Source: JBKEDC01 sp047972995
GTDB taxonomy: Bacteria > Bacteroidota > Bacteroidia > Bacteroidales > Prolixibacteraceae
Reading direction: 5' to 3'
DNA length: 64,000 bases
Assembly (NCBI GenBank): GCA_047972995.1
Contig: JBKEBD010000004.1
Span: 1 to 64,000 of the forward strand
Position numbers and translations under genes: made by a program. Below the pieces are notes generated by a model, which saw nothing but the letters and a program-made list of their open reading frames with translations, was not told the origin of the DNA and made no database searches. This document shows positions 16,530-24,947 of this stretch, one piece after another. The first letter of the stretch is position 1, and the number at the start of each line of letters is the position of its first letter.

Positions 16530-19500
16530 CTATTGAGAAATGCCTTCCACGATAGACTTGGCTTTTGCCATTGTATTCACTTTATCGAAAACCAAGCTCA
16601 ATTTCCCTTTATTCTCCTTCAACTTGCACGATGAAGCGTGGTGCTGCACGTAAGTTAGTATGCCTGTGAAAACTGGCGATTCGTAGAATGGCGATTGCTG
16701 GTCGCCCACAAAGTAACAGATCATCTTATGATTTTTCAGCACAATGCGCTCCATGCCCAAGTTGATTGCTAGCCACCTTAGGCGCACCACTTCTAGCAGT
16801 TCTTTTGTTGGCTCGGGCAACTTTCCAAAGCGATCGAGAAGCGCAGCTTCAAAAGACTGCAAGTTTGCTTCAGAGTCCATACTATCTAGCTCTCTATACA
16901 GCAACATTCGCTCTGAAATACTGTGAATGTAGGCATCAGGGAATAGCAACTCCATGTCGGTATCTATTTGGCAGTCGCCAATGAAGTTCTGTTGTAAGAA
17001 TGCTTGATTAGCATCTTCCTCCTCCTCAAACAGACCTTTATATTCTGTTTGCTTGAGCTCTTGAATAGCCTCATTCAATATGCGATGGTAAGTATCATAG
17101 CCGATATCGGCAATAAATCCAGACTGTTCTGCTCCTAATAAATCGCCGGCACCTCGAATATCTAAATCGCGCATAGAGATATTAAACCCACTTCCCAATT
17201 CTGAAAACTCCTCAATGGCTTGCAATCGCTTGCGGGCATCGTCGTTTACCAACGAAAGCGGCGGAGCTATTAAATAGCAGAAAGCCTTTCGATTGGAACG
17301 CCCCACTCGTCCTCGCAACTGGTGCAATTCGCTCAAACCAAAATTTTCGGCATGATTCACGATAATGGTATTGGCGTTGGGAATATCTAAACCCGATTCG
17401 ATAATCGTGGTTGCAATGAGCACATCTTGTTCGCCGTTAATGAAGTCGAGCATTACTCGCTCTAGCGATGGACCATCCATCTGTCCATGCCCTACCACCG
17501 TACGCACACCAGGCACCAATCGTTTGATGGTGGCTTCTACTTCATAAATATTCTGCACCCTATTGTGAATAAAAAAAACCTGTCCTCCTCGGCTTATTTC
17601 GTAGCTTATGGCATCCCGTAAGATATCTTCATTGAAACCATGCAACTCTGTTACTACAGGGTAGCGGTTGGGCGGCGGTGTTTGAATGATTGACAAATCG
17701 CGAGCTCCCATGAGCGAAAACTGCAAGGTGCGAGGAATAGGTGTGGCGGTGAGGGTGAGGGTATCAACATTTACTTTAAACTGTTTCAATTTCTCTTTTA
17801 CCGACACTCCAAATTTTTGTTCCTCATCAATTACAAGTAAACCTAAATCGGCAAACTTCACATCTTTGCCCACTATGCGGTGGGTGCCTATTAAAATATC
17901 AATTTGACCTGCTGCCACTTCCTTCAACACTCGACGCACTTCGGCTGCTGGGCGCAATCTACTAATATAGTCTACACGAACGGGGAAATCTTCCAACCGC
18001 TTGCTGAATGACTTGAAATGCTGCAAAGCCAGAATGGTGGTTGGCACCAACACAGCCACCTGCTTACTGTCGGTTGCTGCCTTAAATGCGGCTCGAATGG
18101 CTACCTCGGTTTTCCCAAATCCCACATCGCCACATACTAAACGATCCATGGGCATGGGTTTCTCCATGTCTTCTTTAATGGCCTGCGTGGCTTTTAGTTG
18201 GTCGGGAGTGTCTTCAAAAATGAAGGATGCTTCTAGTTCATTCTGTAAGTAGCTATCATGCGAGAAAGCATGACCTTTTTCTTCTTTTCGCTTGGCATAA
18301 AGTTGAATCAAATCGCGAGCAATATCTTTCACTTTGCTCTTGGTTTTGTCTTTGAGTTTTTGCCAAGCTGGCGTGCCTAGTTTATTTATTTTGGGTTCTC
18401 GCCCTTCCTTTCCTTTATATTTTGAAATGCGATGTAGGGAGTGAATACTCACCAGAAGCATATCGTTATCGCGATACGACAGGCGAATGGCTTCTTGCAT
18501 CTTGCCATTTACTTCGGTTTTCACCAACCCCATGAATTTACCAATTCCGTGGTCGATATGCACCACAAAATCGCCTGCCGATAGTTTATTTAATTCTTTG
18601 AGTGTGAAGCTTTCGCGTTTGGCTCTTTTCGATCGGGTTTGAAAACGATGGTAACGTTCGAAAATCTGATGATCGGTATAGCTACAGATTTTCAGATCAT
18701 GATCAACAAAGCCTTCATGTAGCACCAAATTCAAATGTTCGAAGTTCACAGTCATTCCTTGGTCGAAGAAAATGGACTTCAATCGTTCGATTTGTTTTTC
18801 TGAATTGCTCAGAATGTAATTTGTATATCCGTTGGCTCCTTTTATTTGAAGTTCTTGTGCCAGAAGTTGAAAGTTTTTATTGAAGGTGGGCTGAACGCCA
18901 GCATTAAATTCGAAGGTTGACGACACTTCAAAATCTGCACGATTCCCCACGCTGACTTTTCGCAAGGATTGTACTGCTTGTTTGAAACTTTCGCCAGAAA
19001 TTACCTGCACATCGCTTTCATCGTTAATGGCTAAGGTGAGGAAATTGTCGATTAATTCGGCTACCAAATTAAAATCGTTTGCCCAAATTAGACTATTGGT
19101 AGGAAGGGTTGTTAGGAAGTTTTCGTGCACCTCTTCTTTTAGGCTGCTGTGCACATTGGGGATGATCATTACTTCTTGCAGCTTTCCTTTCGATATCTGA
19201 CTTTCGATATCAAACACTCGAATACTATCAACTTCATCGCCAAAAAAATCGAGTCGATAAGGGTCGTCATTCGAAAAAGAGAAAACATCAATCAAGCTAC
19301 CTCTAATGGAGTATTGCCCCGGTTCATACACAAAATCCACTTGCTCAAAACCGTAATCGAACAACACATCATTCATAAACTCTATAGACAATGTATCGCC
19401 CACTTTCACCCGATAACTGTTTCGCTGTAATGCATCGGCATTGACCACTGTTTCTGCCAACGCGTCAGGATATGTTACTAGCTTCAAGGGTTTTCCCTCG

Positions 19501-19841
19501 CGAAGTTTATTGAGCACATCTGTGCGCAAAATAATTTGTTCTTGTTCCTGCTGATCGGCTCTAATGGCTCGTCGATATGAACTAGGGAAAAGCAATAAAT
19601 GCTCCTCGTTGGGTAGTAAATTCTTCATATCATCATAAAAATAAGCTGCCTGTTCTCTATCGTTCATTACATAGAGCACCACTTGCTTTTCCTTTTCTGC
19701 CAACAAACTTGCCAACACCGACTTTTCCGATCCCATCAATCCTTTAAGATGGGTATTGCTCTCCTTTCGAGCTATATGCTTAAGCGCATCTTGAAACTTA
19801 GGCTGTTTTAAAAACAGCGTATGAAAATCTTTTAATTCCAA
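16530..19841 (-). CDS. mfd: Transcription-repair coupling factor Mfd
   Basis: A SF2 translocase that removes stalled RNA polymerase and recruits UvrA. UvrB-like N-terminal region, RNAP-interaction domain (SAGDFVVHIDHGIGKFMGL), helicase motifs GDVGFGKTEVA (Walker A), DEEQKFGV (Walker B), TATPIPRTL and GRVGRS, and a C-terminal regulatory domain are visible in order. The total of about 1,100 residues is normal. The longest frame begins at ATG 19910, but a perfect TATCTTTG box lies inside that extension at 19861-19868. I therefore prefer the TTG at 19841 (LELKDFHTLFLKQP), where homologues usually begin. Confidence 0.96.
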   Translation of the reverse strand: MELKDFHTLFLKQPKFQDALKHIARKESNTHLKGLMGSEKSVLASLLAEKEKQVVLYVMNDREQAAYFYDDMKNLLPNEEHLLLFPSSYRRAIRADQQEQEQIILRTDVLNKLREGKPLKLVTYPDALAETVVNADALQRNSYRVKVGDTLSIEFMNDVLFDYGFEQVDFVYEPGQYSIRGSLIDVFSFSNDDPYRLDFFGDEVDSIRVFDIESQISKGKLQEVMIIPNVHSSLKEEVHENFLTTLPTNSLIWANDFNLVAELIDNFLTLAINDESDVQVISGESFKQAVQSLRKVSVGNRADFEVSSTFEFNAGVQPTFNKNFQLLAQELQIKGANGYTNYILSNSEKQIERLKSIFFDQGMTVNFEHLNLVLHEGFVDHDLKICSYTDHQIFERYHRFQTRSKRAKRESFTLKELNKLSAGDFVVHIDHGIGKFMGLVKTEVNGKMQEAIRLSYRDNDMLLVSIHSLHRISKYKGKEGREPKINKLGTPAWQKLKDKTKSKVKDIARDLIQLYAKRKEEKGHAFSHDSYLQNELEASFIFEDTPDQLKATQAIKEDMEKPMPMDRLVCGDVGFGKTEVAIRAAFKAATDSKQVAVLVPTTILALQHFKSFSKRLEDFPVRVDYISRLRPAAEVRRVLKEVAAGQIDILIGTHRIVGKDVKFADLGLLVIDEEQKFGVSVKEKLKQFKVNVDTLTLTATPIPRTLQFSLMGARDLSIIQTPPPNRYPVVTELHGFNEDILRDAISYEISRGGQVFFIHNRVQNIYEVEATIKRLVPGVRTVVGHGQMDGPSLERVMLDFINGEQDVLIATTIIESGLDIPNANTIIVNHAENFGLSELHQLRGRVGRSNRKAFCYLIAPPLSLVNDDARKRLQAIEEFSELGSGFNISMRDLDIRGAGDLLGAEQSGFIADIGYDTYHRILNEAIQELKQTEYKGLFEEEEDANQAFLQQNFIGDCQIDTDMELLFPDAYIHSISERMLLYRELDSMDSEANLQSFEAALLDRFGKLPEPTKELLEVVRLRWLAINLGMERIVLKNHKMICYFVGDQQSPFYESPVFTGILTYVQHHASSCKLKENKGKLSLVFDKVNTMAKAKSIVEGISQ

Positions 19842-19860
19842 ACCTTGTAGTATTTGCTCG

Positions 19861-19868
19861 CAAAGATA
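19861..19868 (-). promoter_or_regulatory. -7 box of mfd
   Basis: TATCTTTG on the reverse strand, 19 bp upstream of the proposed TTG start and downstream of the alternative ATG at 19910. Confidence 0.6.
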
Positions 19869-20057
19869 ATAATAAGCTGAAATTCCACCCCATACCCAAT
19901 AAATAGCCATGCTGTGTTATTTCTTTAAAAAATCAACACTTTAAATGAGGATAAATTAAATCTTTTTTATAATATTTGCTAATGCTTAATTAGAAGAATA
20001 AATAATATCGCTGTTTAAAACACTTAAACTAAATCTACTAATTCTACTTAAAATATC

Positions 20058-20435
20058 TTGGAAAAACTAGAATTTATTTATCAAGCCAAAAGAGACACTT
20101 GCAAAATCATTTTAAAGGGTGAAATTAACCTAAAAAGAATCTGTAACCTCTATCGTGAAATTTTTAGCAACAAGCTCGTTCCTGTTTCTTGCAAAAGATT
20201 TCTTTTGGTAGATGAAGGCGACATGGAACTCAGCGCTCAACTAAATTACAAATTTATTGATGAACTTATTGCACAATATGGCGAGCGTCTAAAAGGATGC
20301 CGAGTTGCAATCTGTTTAAGCGACCCCAGAATATATGCCATAGTGTTTAACTTAAAGCTGAAATATCCGTTTCCTGTTCACCGTCCATTTGCTTGCAGGA
20401 AAGATGCTTACGAGTGGCTTGAAAGACCATTCTAA
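20058..20435 (+). CDS. STAS/SpoIIAA-like small protein
   Basis: A 125-residue protein with the alternating strand-helix pattern of SpoIIAA-like/STAS proteins found in Bacteroidetes: KIILKGEINLKRICNLYREI, then RFLLVDEGDMEL, a long helix and RVAICLSDPRIYAI. No ATG precedes the conserved start. TTG at 20058 (MEKLEFIYQ if initiated) is the best candidate, so the start is uncertain. It is alone between mfd and the amidase cassette, with a terminator about 180 bp downstream. The function is unknown; a signalling or anchoring role is only inferred. Confidence 0.65.
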   Translation: MEKLEFIYQAKRDTCKIILKGEINLKRICNLYREIFSNKLVPVSCKRFLLVDEGDMELSAQLNYKFIDELIAQYGERLKGCRVAICLSDPRIYAIVFNLKLKYPFPVHRPFACRKDAYEWLERPF

Positions 20436-20670
20436 ACTTTAAGATTTCGCTGCAATCTAATAGCACCATGCGCTGAAAAGCCGCAAGCACTTGCCATACT
20501 TTTTTAATTAGTTCTTTGGGAATGTCTAAATCGTCTACCTTACCGGCGCATAATTCAACGAAAGAAAGTGCAGTATCGTGGCTGAAAATGATATAATGAC
20601 GACTAAATAATACATCAAGCGGTAAGTATCCATATGGACACTTACCGCTTTTTGCTGGTTTAATGGCTAG
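20347..20670 (-). other. Open frame without a start codon, possible gene remnant
   Basis: The reverse strand is open for 107 codons (LAIKPAKSGKCPYGYLPL through KKVWQVLAAFQRMVLLD) between TAG at 20671-20673 and TAA. The composition looks protein-like, but no usable start codon opens it. Its 3' part is antisense to the STAS-like gene, and the hairpin at 20617-20653 falls within it. It could be the decayed tail of a mobile-element gene or chance. Confidence 0.2.
20617..20653 (+). terminator. Terminator hairpin after the STAS-like gene
   Basis: Arms AAGCGGTAAGT..TCCAT / ATGGA..ACTTACCGCTT with one mismatch, followed by TTT on the plus strand. It lies 180 bp beyond the STAS-like stop and could equally serve the amidase cassette from the other side. 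Confidence 0.6.
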
Positions 20671-20686
20671 CTATGTGTAGGAATTC

Positions 20687-21103
20687 TCATTCCCGATATG
20701 CATAGCTTGGACAAGCCTTATTAGAGAACTCATTATGCCCATGCACCGTGGCACTGGGAAAACGCCGCCGAAGGCAGAAAATCAATCGCCGCAGGCCCTC
20801 TTTTTGAGTTGGCGTGCGGGTGTCTAGTGGCACGCCCAGAGCATCTACTCCCCCAATATAGCACAATCCTACGCTGTGCGCGTTGTGTCCCTTACAGTGA
20901 GCCCCTACTTCATGTAGCGCTCTCCCCTGCTGCAATGTGCCATCGAGAAGCACCACAAAATGATAGCCAATGCCTTTCCACCCTTGCTGCCGATGCCACA
21001 AGTCGATATCTGCACTAGTGAAGTTTTTCCCAGCCCGAGTGGCCGAACAGTGAATCACAAGTTCTCGCACATTTCTTAGCGGTTTCTCCTGATTACACAC
21101 CAC
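20687..21103 (-). CDS. N-acetylmuramoyl-L-alanine amidase (amidase_2/PGRP fold)
   Basis: A compact 138-residue zinc amidase that cleaves the sugar-peptide bond of peptidoglycan. Predicted zinc ligands are His18 (ELVIHCSA), His123 (HGHNE) and Cys131 (KACPSY), and GIGYHFVVLLDGT and RALHEVGAHCKGHN are family hallmarks. No signal peptide is present, which is typical of a phage-type endolysin. The start overlaps the upstream double-anchored lipoprotein gene by 28 bp, so the two are probably translated together. Local GC is visibly higher than in the flanks, which suggests transfer. Confidence 0.9.
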   Translation of the reverse strand: MVCNQEKPLRNVRELVIHCSATRAGKNFTSADIDLWHRQQGWKGIGYHFVVLLDGTLQQGRALHEVGAHCKGHNAHSVGLCYIGGVDALGVPLDTRTPTQKEGLRRLIFCLRRRFPSATVHGHNEFSNKACPSYAYRE

Positions 21104-21537
21104 GCCACCACAAACAGCAGAAACCAGTTCGTGCGTGGTGTGAACTTTAGCCGCTCGAACTCCTCGCTATCGGCACTTTGCTCAAAAGTTAAACTATCGG
21201 TGCGCCACTCGGTGATTACCTTGGGCAATTCCACCTGAAACTGCGAGTTAGTATGTTCCAAACGATGGAAAAGTTTTCCTGAAGGCAAAATTCTAGCTTC
21301 CGAACGCGCCAAACTTGTTTGCAGCTTACTGCCGCTATCGGCAGGCACCATTTGAGCAAAATGCGACTCGGGAAGCGAAATATGCACCGTGTCGATTTGC
21401 CATTCTTCACGGTGAATCACCCGATGCACTTCTTGCGATTTACTCGACTGCTCGCTACTATTCATATGGTTCTTTAGCTGGCACGATACGAGCAGAAAAA
21501 AAGATAAGAGAATTAAAATTTGAAGTTTTCTTTTCAT
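21076..21537 (-). CDS. Lipoprotein with C-terminal membrane anchor (u-spanin-like)
   Basis: A 153-residue protein with a lipoprotein signal ending LVSC (Cys19), a polar periplasmic region of about 115 residues (DTVHISLPESH, EWRTDSLTFEQS), and a C-terminal hydrophobic segment 138-149 (WFLLFVVAWCVI) followed by RRNR. Acylation at one end and a membrane helix at the other is the topology of unimolecular phage spanins, which bridge the two membranes during lysis. The overlap with an amidase gene supports a lysis cassette. The spanin role is inferred, with no sequence homology claimed. I chose ATG 21537; an in-frame ATG 33 bp upstream spoils the signal peptide. Confidence 0.65.
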   Translation of the reverse strand: MKRKLQILILLSFFLLVSCQLKNHMNSSEQSSKSQEVHRVIHREEWQIDTVHISLPESHFAQMVPADSGSKLQTSLARSEARILPSGKLFHRLEHTNSQFQVELPKVITEWRTDSLTFEQSADSEEFERLKFTPRTNWFLLFVVAWCVIRRNR

Positions 21538-21709
21538 TTCTTTATATTTATGCAATAAGTTGTAAGCCATAGGCTTTTACTGTTTTTAAAATCACTCTCC
21601 TGCGTTCTGATAAACTTGAAGGATTCATAATATCAAGTCAAAAAAAAGCAAGGGCATTTTCCGAAGAAAACACCCCTATGAAGCAACATCAACACAAGCT
21701 AAAACTCAA

Positions 21710-22525
21710 CTAAACTGCCTCGGGAAGTTCTGCAAGCATTTCTTCCTCCAACTCGGGTTCTTCGTCCATCAAGTCGAATGTTTCTTCGGTTTCAGACTCC
21801 ATTTCATTAGTTGTATTCGATGTTCGCCCCAAACGAGTTCTTATTTTGTTATTCACATCGTTAATGAGCGTATCAACTGAGAAGCAAAAATCGACATAGT
21901 CCGTTTCGGCCACTTTCAACATGGCATTCAAGTGCAAAACCAAATTGTCGTTAATGAATTTTATCAGCTCGGTTTTTATAACTGTTGCCGAACCTTTGTC
22001 AATTTCCATTCTTCGCTGATTCTTGAAAATGGTGTAGCTATTGATGTAATTTTCTTGTGCCAGTTTGAGTTTTGAGAAAAGTCCCGACAAATACATCACA
22101 TCCTCAATATCACTTGCCACTTCTAGCTCTAAATCAGCAATCAAAGAACTAATGTCGGAGTTAACATCGAATTGGGCTTTAGCTTGAATTATGCTCTTAT
22201 TATAACGGTTCAAAACCTCAGCAATAAATTCAGCATTCAATTTATGCGAAAAGTCGGGCATTTCGCAATAAGCCATTACTAGTTGGTAAAACGCACGATA
22301 AATGCGTTTTATTTCGTCAGAAAGCGTAGCCAAATTAGACTTTGTTCTACAAGCTTTTATGGCAGAGTTCAATGCCTCTTGGCGTTCTTGCAAATAGCCA
22401 AAGAGCTGAATTAAATGCGTGTCGGTTTCAAGCTGAAATAGCATACAATCGTTTAGAATACCTTGAGCCAATGAATTTACCTCGCTGTTGCGAGCTGTTG
22501 TAATTAATCTTGATACTGTAGTCAT
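21710..22525 (-). CDS. DUF6261-like helical protein
   Basis: A 271-residue, almost entirely alpha-helical, acidic-tailed protein (ends in Glu-rich EEEMLAELPEAV). The layout, with an N-terminal SRLITTARNSEV then LFGYLQERQEALNSAI, recalls DUF6261 proteins of Bacteroidetes, which have no known role. The family call is from memory of the pattern and is moderate. ATG 22525 is chosen; a farther upstream ATG (22648) adds 41 unlikely residues. It is upstream of and co-directional with the lipoprotein-amidase pair, 172 bp away. Confidence 0.55.
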   Translation of the reverse strand: MTTVSRLITTARNSEVNSLAQGILNDCMLFQLETDTHLIQLFGYLQERQEALNSAIKACRTKSNLATLSDEIKRIYRAFYQLVMAYCEMPDFSHKLNAEFIAEVLNRYNKSIIQAKAQFDVNSDISSLIADLELEVASDIEDVMYLSGLFSKLKLAQENYINSYTIFKNQRRMEIDKGSATVIKTELIKFINDNLVLHLNAMLKVAETDYVDFCFSVDTLINDVNNKIRTRLGRTSNTTNEMESETEETFDLMDEEPELEEEMLAELPEAV

Positions 22526-22910
22526 AATGAAAAAAATTAAGGTGTAATAAAAAAATAACTGAAACAACTGATTGCAATCGGAAGCGCTTTCATTAATACC
22601 TATATAAAAATGAGTTAGTTTTTGCAGCACCGCATGAAAAAAACACAAAAATCAAGATTAACACCCTATGAATCAACAATAAAAAGTTTAGTTTTTTTTT
22701 GAATGACTAACCCAAAACAGAGCTAACTTGCATAGTGGATTTTTAGCGGAACTGCAAAATTGGGCAATTTTGGCACAAAACTTTTCGAAACTCAACCGCA
22801 TTTTATACCTTACCATTCAAAAAAAACTGTTTTTTTATTGTTCGACTATTGTAGATTTAAAAACTATGCCTATATTTGCACCGCATTAGGGAACTAATCC
22901 ATGCAAATAT
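22526..22910. other. Region between the cassette and tRNA-Met
   Basis: No gene is visible. It contains a small palindrome with 8-bp arms CAAAATTG/CAATTTTG (22755-22772) and the tRNA promoter (22849-22878). Confidence 0.5.
22849..22878 (+). promoter_or_regulatory. tRNA-Met promoter
   Basis: TTG at 22849-22851, exactly 19 bp, then TATATTTG at 22871-22878. This is the best-formed promoter in the window and lies 32 bp before the mature tRNA. Confidence 0.75.
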
Positions 22911-22984
22911 GGCGTGGTAGCTCAGCTGGTTAGAGCGCAGGATTCATAATCCTGAGGTCGGCGGTTCAAGCCCGCCTCACGCTA
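22911..22984 (+). tRNA. tRNA-Met (anticodon CAT)
   Basis: A 74-nt cloverleaf. The acceptor GGCGTGG pairs with TCACGCT, with discriminator A at 22984. The D arm is GCTCAGCTGGTTAGAGC. The anticodon stem-loop is CAGGA-TTCATAA-TCCTG with CAT in the loop. The T arm is GGCGG-TTCAAGC-CCGCC. CCA is not encoded. CAT could also be the lysidine-modified tRNA-Ile2; the acceptor sequence and GGCGTGG start fit elongator methionine better in this phylum. Confidence 0.93.
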
Positions 22985-23033
22985 CAAAACAAAAAAGGCA
23001 TCAACAATTGTTGATGCCTTTTTTGTTTTGTAG
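22982..23033 (+). terminator. tRNA-Met terminator
   Basis: A perfect 26-bp-arm inverted repeat (core AAAAAAGGCATCAACAATTG) whose left arm begins with the last three bases of the tRNA (CTA). It has a T-rich right arm. It also reads as a terminator in reverse. Confidence 0.85.
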
Positions 23034-23220
23034 CTATAATTCTCCCGATTTCGCCCCCTAACGGGGTCAGTTTATGGGTCGGTTTATAATTTAGGTGGAT
23101 TTGATATTTTCTAAGCGTATATTTTGGGGCAGAGGATATTTTTAAAACAACTTGATAAATCAGGCACTATGTCGAATGTAGTGGGTAAATATAAATATAG
23201 AGCAAAATGAAAGTGTCAGC

Positions 23221-23241
23221 CCCTCCAACTCCCCAAAAGGG
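23221..23241 (+). repeat. CCCTCCAACTCCCC word, copy 1
   Basis: CCCTCCAACTCCCCAAAAGG is nearly identical to 53210-53230. Both are intergenic. Confidence 0.5.
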
Positions 23242-23370
23242 GTAGGGTAAAGACACAGGGTTGATCAATTCGTAATTTGCCTGAAAGACAAACCTGTAAC
23301 AACCTAGGCATCCGTGCCTAGGTGTATGATATAGCATTGCATGAGAGCTATTAGTCCGCCGCGTATCCGA

Positions 23371-23463
23371 ATTTATTACGGTTCAGCCTTACAGACTTCT
23401 ATTGCTGAGCAATTGGCATACCCAAGAATAAATCCTTAGGCTATTACGGTTAGCCTTTCAGGG
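23371..23463 (+). repeat. Two direct copies of the TATTACGG/GCCTT motif
   Basis: TTTATTACGGTTCAGCCTTA (23372-23391) and CTATTACGGTTAGCCTTTCA (23441-23460) are related to the inverted pair at 2140-2255. The flanking GAGCTATTAG..CCGC also resembles GGGCTATAAG..CCCC at 2206-2222, so the homology extends beyond the motif. Confidence 0.5.
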
Positions 23464-23580
23464 CATTAGCAATATGCTCCAAAAATACAGCAAGAAAAAT
23501 TAACAAAAGCGTCCTACATTTCGGTTTGAAGAGATGATCAAAAAATGTCTATGCTTATTTTCAGTGCGTTATAGTTTCTA

Positions 23581-23619
23581 TACATCGAAAAACAACCATT
23601 ATTTTGTTGAAAATATTTT
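23581..23619 (+). repeat. 39-nt dispersed repeat, copy 2
   Basis: Begins TACATCGAAAAACAACC. It differs from 2269-2307 at a single position. Confidence 0.7.
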
Positions 23620-23752
23620 CCGGAGTGAAAGTTGGGTTAAATAATGGATTATCCACAATATTCTGTCACTATTTGTTACTATTTTCACATACCCTGTTTA
23701 TGGTATGCAAAAATGCCCTACAAAAGGGATTTCACATTTTCACATTACCACC

Positions 23753-23760
23753 TACTTTTG
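23753..23760 (+). promoter_or_regulatory. Probable -7 box of cysK
   Basis: TACTTTTG, 110 bp before the cysK ATG. No clear TTG was found at the expected distance. Confidence 0.4.
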
Positions 23761-23869
23761 CATCATACCCAAGGATAAAAATACAGCCTTGAAAGAAATA
23801 GAAATTAATAATACCCGATGTCAGGTTGCAAAAAAAAGCACCGCATGACTTCAATTAAAACAAACTATT

Positions 23870-24796
23870 ATGCGTAAAATTGCCCAAAGCCTAACCGATT
23901 TAATCGGCAAAACACCGTTGCTTGAGCTTAATCGAATCAAAGAGAATTTTAATTTAGAAGCCAACATCTTGGCAAAACTCGAATCTTTCAATCCGCTGCA
24001 CAGTGTAAAAGATCGTGCTGGATTTGCCATGATTAGCGCAGCCGAAGAACAAGAGCTCATAAACAAAGACACCTTAATTGTGGAACCCACAAGCGGAAAC
24101 ACAGGCATTGCCTTGGCTTACATTTCAGCCATTAAAGGTTATCGATTAATTCTAACAATGCCCGATTCTATGAGCATTGAACGCCGAAATTTATTGAGTG
24201 CATTGGGTGCCGAACTAGTGCTCACGCCAGCTGCCGAAGGCATGGGGGGAGCTATCCGCAAGGCTGAATCTTTGGCAAAAGAACATCCGAATTCGTTCAT
24301 TCCGCAGCAATTCAACAACCCGGTCAATGCCGATATACACCGTAAAACGACGGCTGTAGAAATTTGGGAAGACACCGACGGACAAGTCGATATATTTATT
24401 TCTGGCATTGGAACAGGGGGCACTATTACGGGTGTTGCCGAGGTGCTGAAAGCAAAAAATCCAAAAATTCAAGTTATTGCAGTTGAGCCTAGCAGCTCGC
24501 CTGTGCTTTCGGGAGGTGCTCCCGGTCCGCATAAAATTCAAGGCATTGGAGCCGGATTTGTGCCCAACATTTTAAATACAGCTATTTACGACGAAATTAT
24601 CGCTGTTGAAAATGAAGCTGCATTTAAGACCGGCAAGGAGCTCGCACTTCAAGAAGGTGTGCTAGCGGGAATTTCGTCGGGTGCAGCACTATATGCCGCT
24701 ATTCAAGTAGCTCAACGCCCTGAAAATAAAGGCAAAAACATTGTAGCTATTTTCCCCGACACAGGCGAAAGATATCTTTCTACCTCGCTATATTAG
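23870..24796 (+). CDS. cysK: Cysteine synthase A (O-acetylserine sulfhydrylase)
   Basis: A PLP enzyme that makes L-cysteine from O-acetylserine and sulfide in the cytosol. It is a fold-type II protein of 308 residues. The Schiff-base lysine is Lys47 in HSVKDRAG, the substrate loop is TSGNTGIAL, the phosphate-binding loop is GTGGTITG, and GISSGAA lies near the end. It stands alone with a leader of roughly 100 nt, and no neighbour suggests an operon with a serine acetyltransferase. Confidence 0.95.
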   Translation: MRKIAQSLTDLIGKTPLLELNRIKENFNLEANILAKLESFNPLHSVKDRAGFAMISAAEEQELINKDTLIVEPTSGNTGIALAYISAIKGYRLILTMPDSMSIERRNLLSALGAELVLTPAAEGMGGAIRKAESLAKEHPNSFIPQQFNNPVNADIHRKTTAVEIWEDTDGQVDIFISGIGTGGTITGVAEVLKAKNPKIQVIAVEPSSSPVLSGGAPGPHKIQGIGAGFVPNILNTAIYDEIIAVENEAAFKTGKELALQEGVLAGISSGAALYAAIQVAQRPENKGKNIVAIFPDTGERYLSTSLY

Positions 24797-24897
24797 TAAG
24801 CCAAAGCTTTAGCACCACAAGCAACAAGTTGTGGGCAAAAAAAGACGGAACACTTCACCTTTTGACCTACATCTTGTTGCATATCTCCAAGCTTCAC

Positions 24898-24928
24898 TTG
24901 CAGATAAACTACATTCTTATTATTTTTG
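24898..24928 (+). promoter_or_regulatory. Promoter of the NarL-type regulator
   Basis: TTG at 24898-24900, 20 bp, then TATTTTTG at 24921-24928, with the ATG 20 bp later. Confidence 0.6.
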
Positions 24929-24947
24929 CACGAAAGCGTAAGATAAT

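Larger units (their letters stand above)
23034..23869. other. Gene-poor repeat-rich gap between tRNA-Met and cysK
   Basis: No supported gene. It contains a CCCTCCAACTCCCCAAAAGG word shared with 53210-53230, two TATTACGG motifs (23371-23395, 23438-23463), the second copy of the 39-nt repeat (23581-23619) and a likely cysK -7 box (23753-23760). Short open frames here are probably chance. Confidence 0.6.

Noticed and set aside
22982..23033. Inverted repeat after the tRNA as an attachment site
   Set aside because: It is a typical intrinsic terminator and no second copy of the tRNA 3' end was found in the window.
23604..23792. 62-codon frame upstream of cysK
   Set aside because: It starts inside the 39-nt repeat and runs over the probable cysK promoter; no protein features.
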